Assembly (NCBI GenBank): GCA_910583835.1
Contig: CAJTYM010000086.1
Location: forward strand, 1-5,316
Source of the DNA: an uncultured Lachnospiraceae bacterium
Lineage (GTDB): Bacteria; Bacillota; Clostridia; Lachnospirales; Lachnospiraceae
DNA length: 5,316 nt
Reading direction: 5' to 3'
Shown: piece after piece, positions 5,280-5,316 of the stretch
How positions within the stretch are numbered: position 1 is the stretch's first letter
Layout: each line of letters begins with the position of its first letter
Notes under the pieces: generated by a model
What the model saw: the letters and a program-made list of their open reading frames with translations, nothing else
The model's database searches: none
What the model was told of the DNA's origin: nothing
Translations under genes and position numbers: made by a program

Positions 5280-5316
5280 ATGGCTAAAGCTAAATTTGAG
5301 AGAACAAAACCGCATT
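5280..5316 (+). CDS. tuf: Elongation factor Tu, N-terminal fragment cut by the window end
   Basis: Twelve codons are visible and read MAKAKFERTKPH, the characteristic start of bacterial EF-Tu, which delivers aminoacyl-tRNA to the ribosomal A site as a GTP complex. The GTP-binding motifs lie beyond the window. Position directly after fusA is the standard str operon order. The identification rests on this short N-terminus plus context, both of which agree. Confidence 0.93.
   Translation, partial: MAKAKFERTKPH

Overview
The window is a piece of low-GC Gram-positive chromosome, most likely from a Clostridia species, with Lachnospiraceae as my best guess. The guess rests on four things: the S12 protein is 140 aa and carries the internal extension typical of Firmicutes, the ribosome binding sites are strong AAGGAGG-type sites, the promoters are near-consensus sigma-A type, and a hemerythrin/response-regulator fusion is present. 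No 16S or other taxonomic marker beyond the translation genes is available. All four genes lie on the + strand.

Layout. Positions 1-94 hold a short palindromic, partly duplicated AT-rich element and the ribosome binding site of the first gene. Positions 95-1441 encode a three-part signalling protein: an N-terminal hemerythrin with all seven iron ligands, a middle domain that resembles CheX with a degenerate active site, and a C-terminal receiver domain with no output domain. A strong intrinsic terminator (1460-1488) closes this unit. The str operon then starts from a consensus promoter (TTGACA, 17 bp, TATAAT at 1591-1619) preceded by three A5 tracts in helical phase. It runs rpsL (1672-2094), rpsG (2379-2849), fusA (3061-5175) and the first codons of tuf (from 5280). 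The tuf gene also has its own good promoter (5187-5215) inside the fusA-tuf gap.

The translation genes are ordinary and intact. They encode ribosomal proteins S12 and S7 and elongation factors G and Tu, co-expressed for ribosome function. The unusual part is what lies between them. The rpsL-rpsG gap (284 nt) and rpsG-fusA gap (211 nt) look much longer than an operon of this kind needs, contain no convincing gene, and are full of base-pairing potential. The rpsG-fusA gap has two nested hairpin modules plus a third hairpin. It also contains a 29-nt element present twice at a 79-nt period, and all three differences between the copies leave the hairpin intact. One arm (2888-2895) can pair with either copy, so two mutually exclusive folds can be drawn. 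This is the best candidate in the window for an undescribed RNA element, perhaps a translational or processing control of rpsG/fusA. I cannot assign it to a known RNA family from sequence alone.
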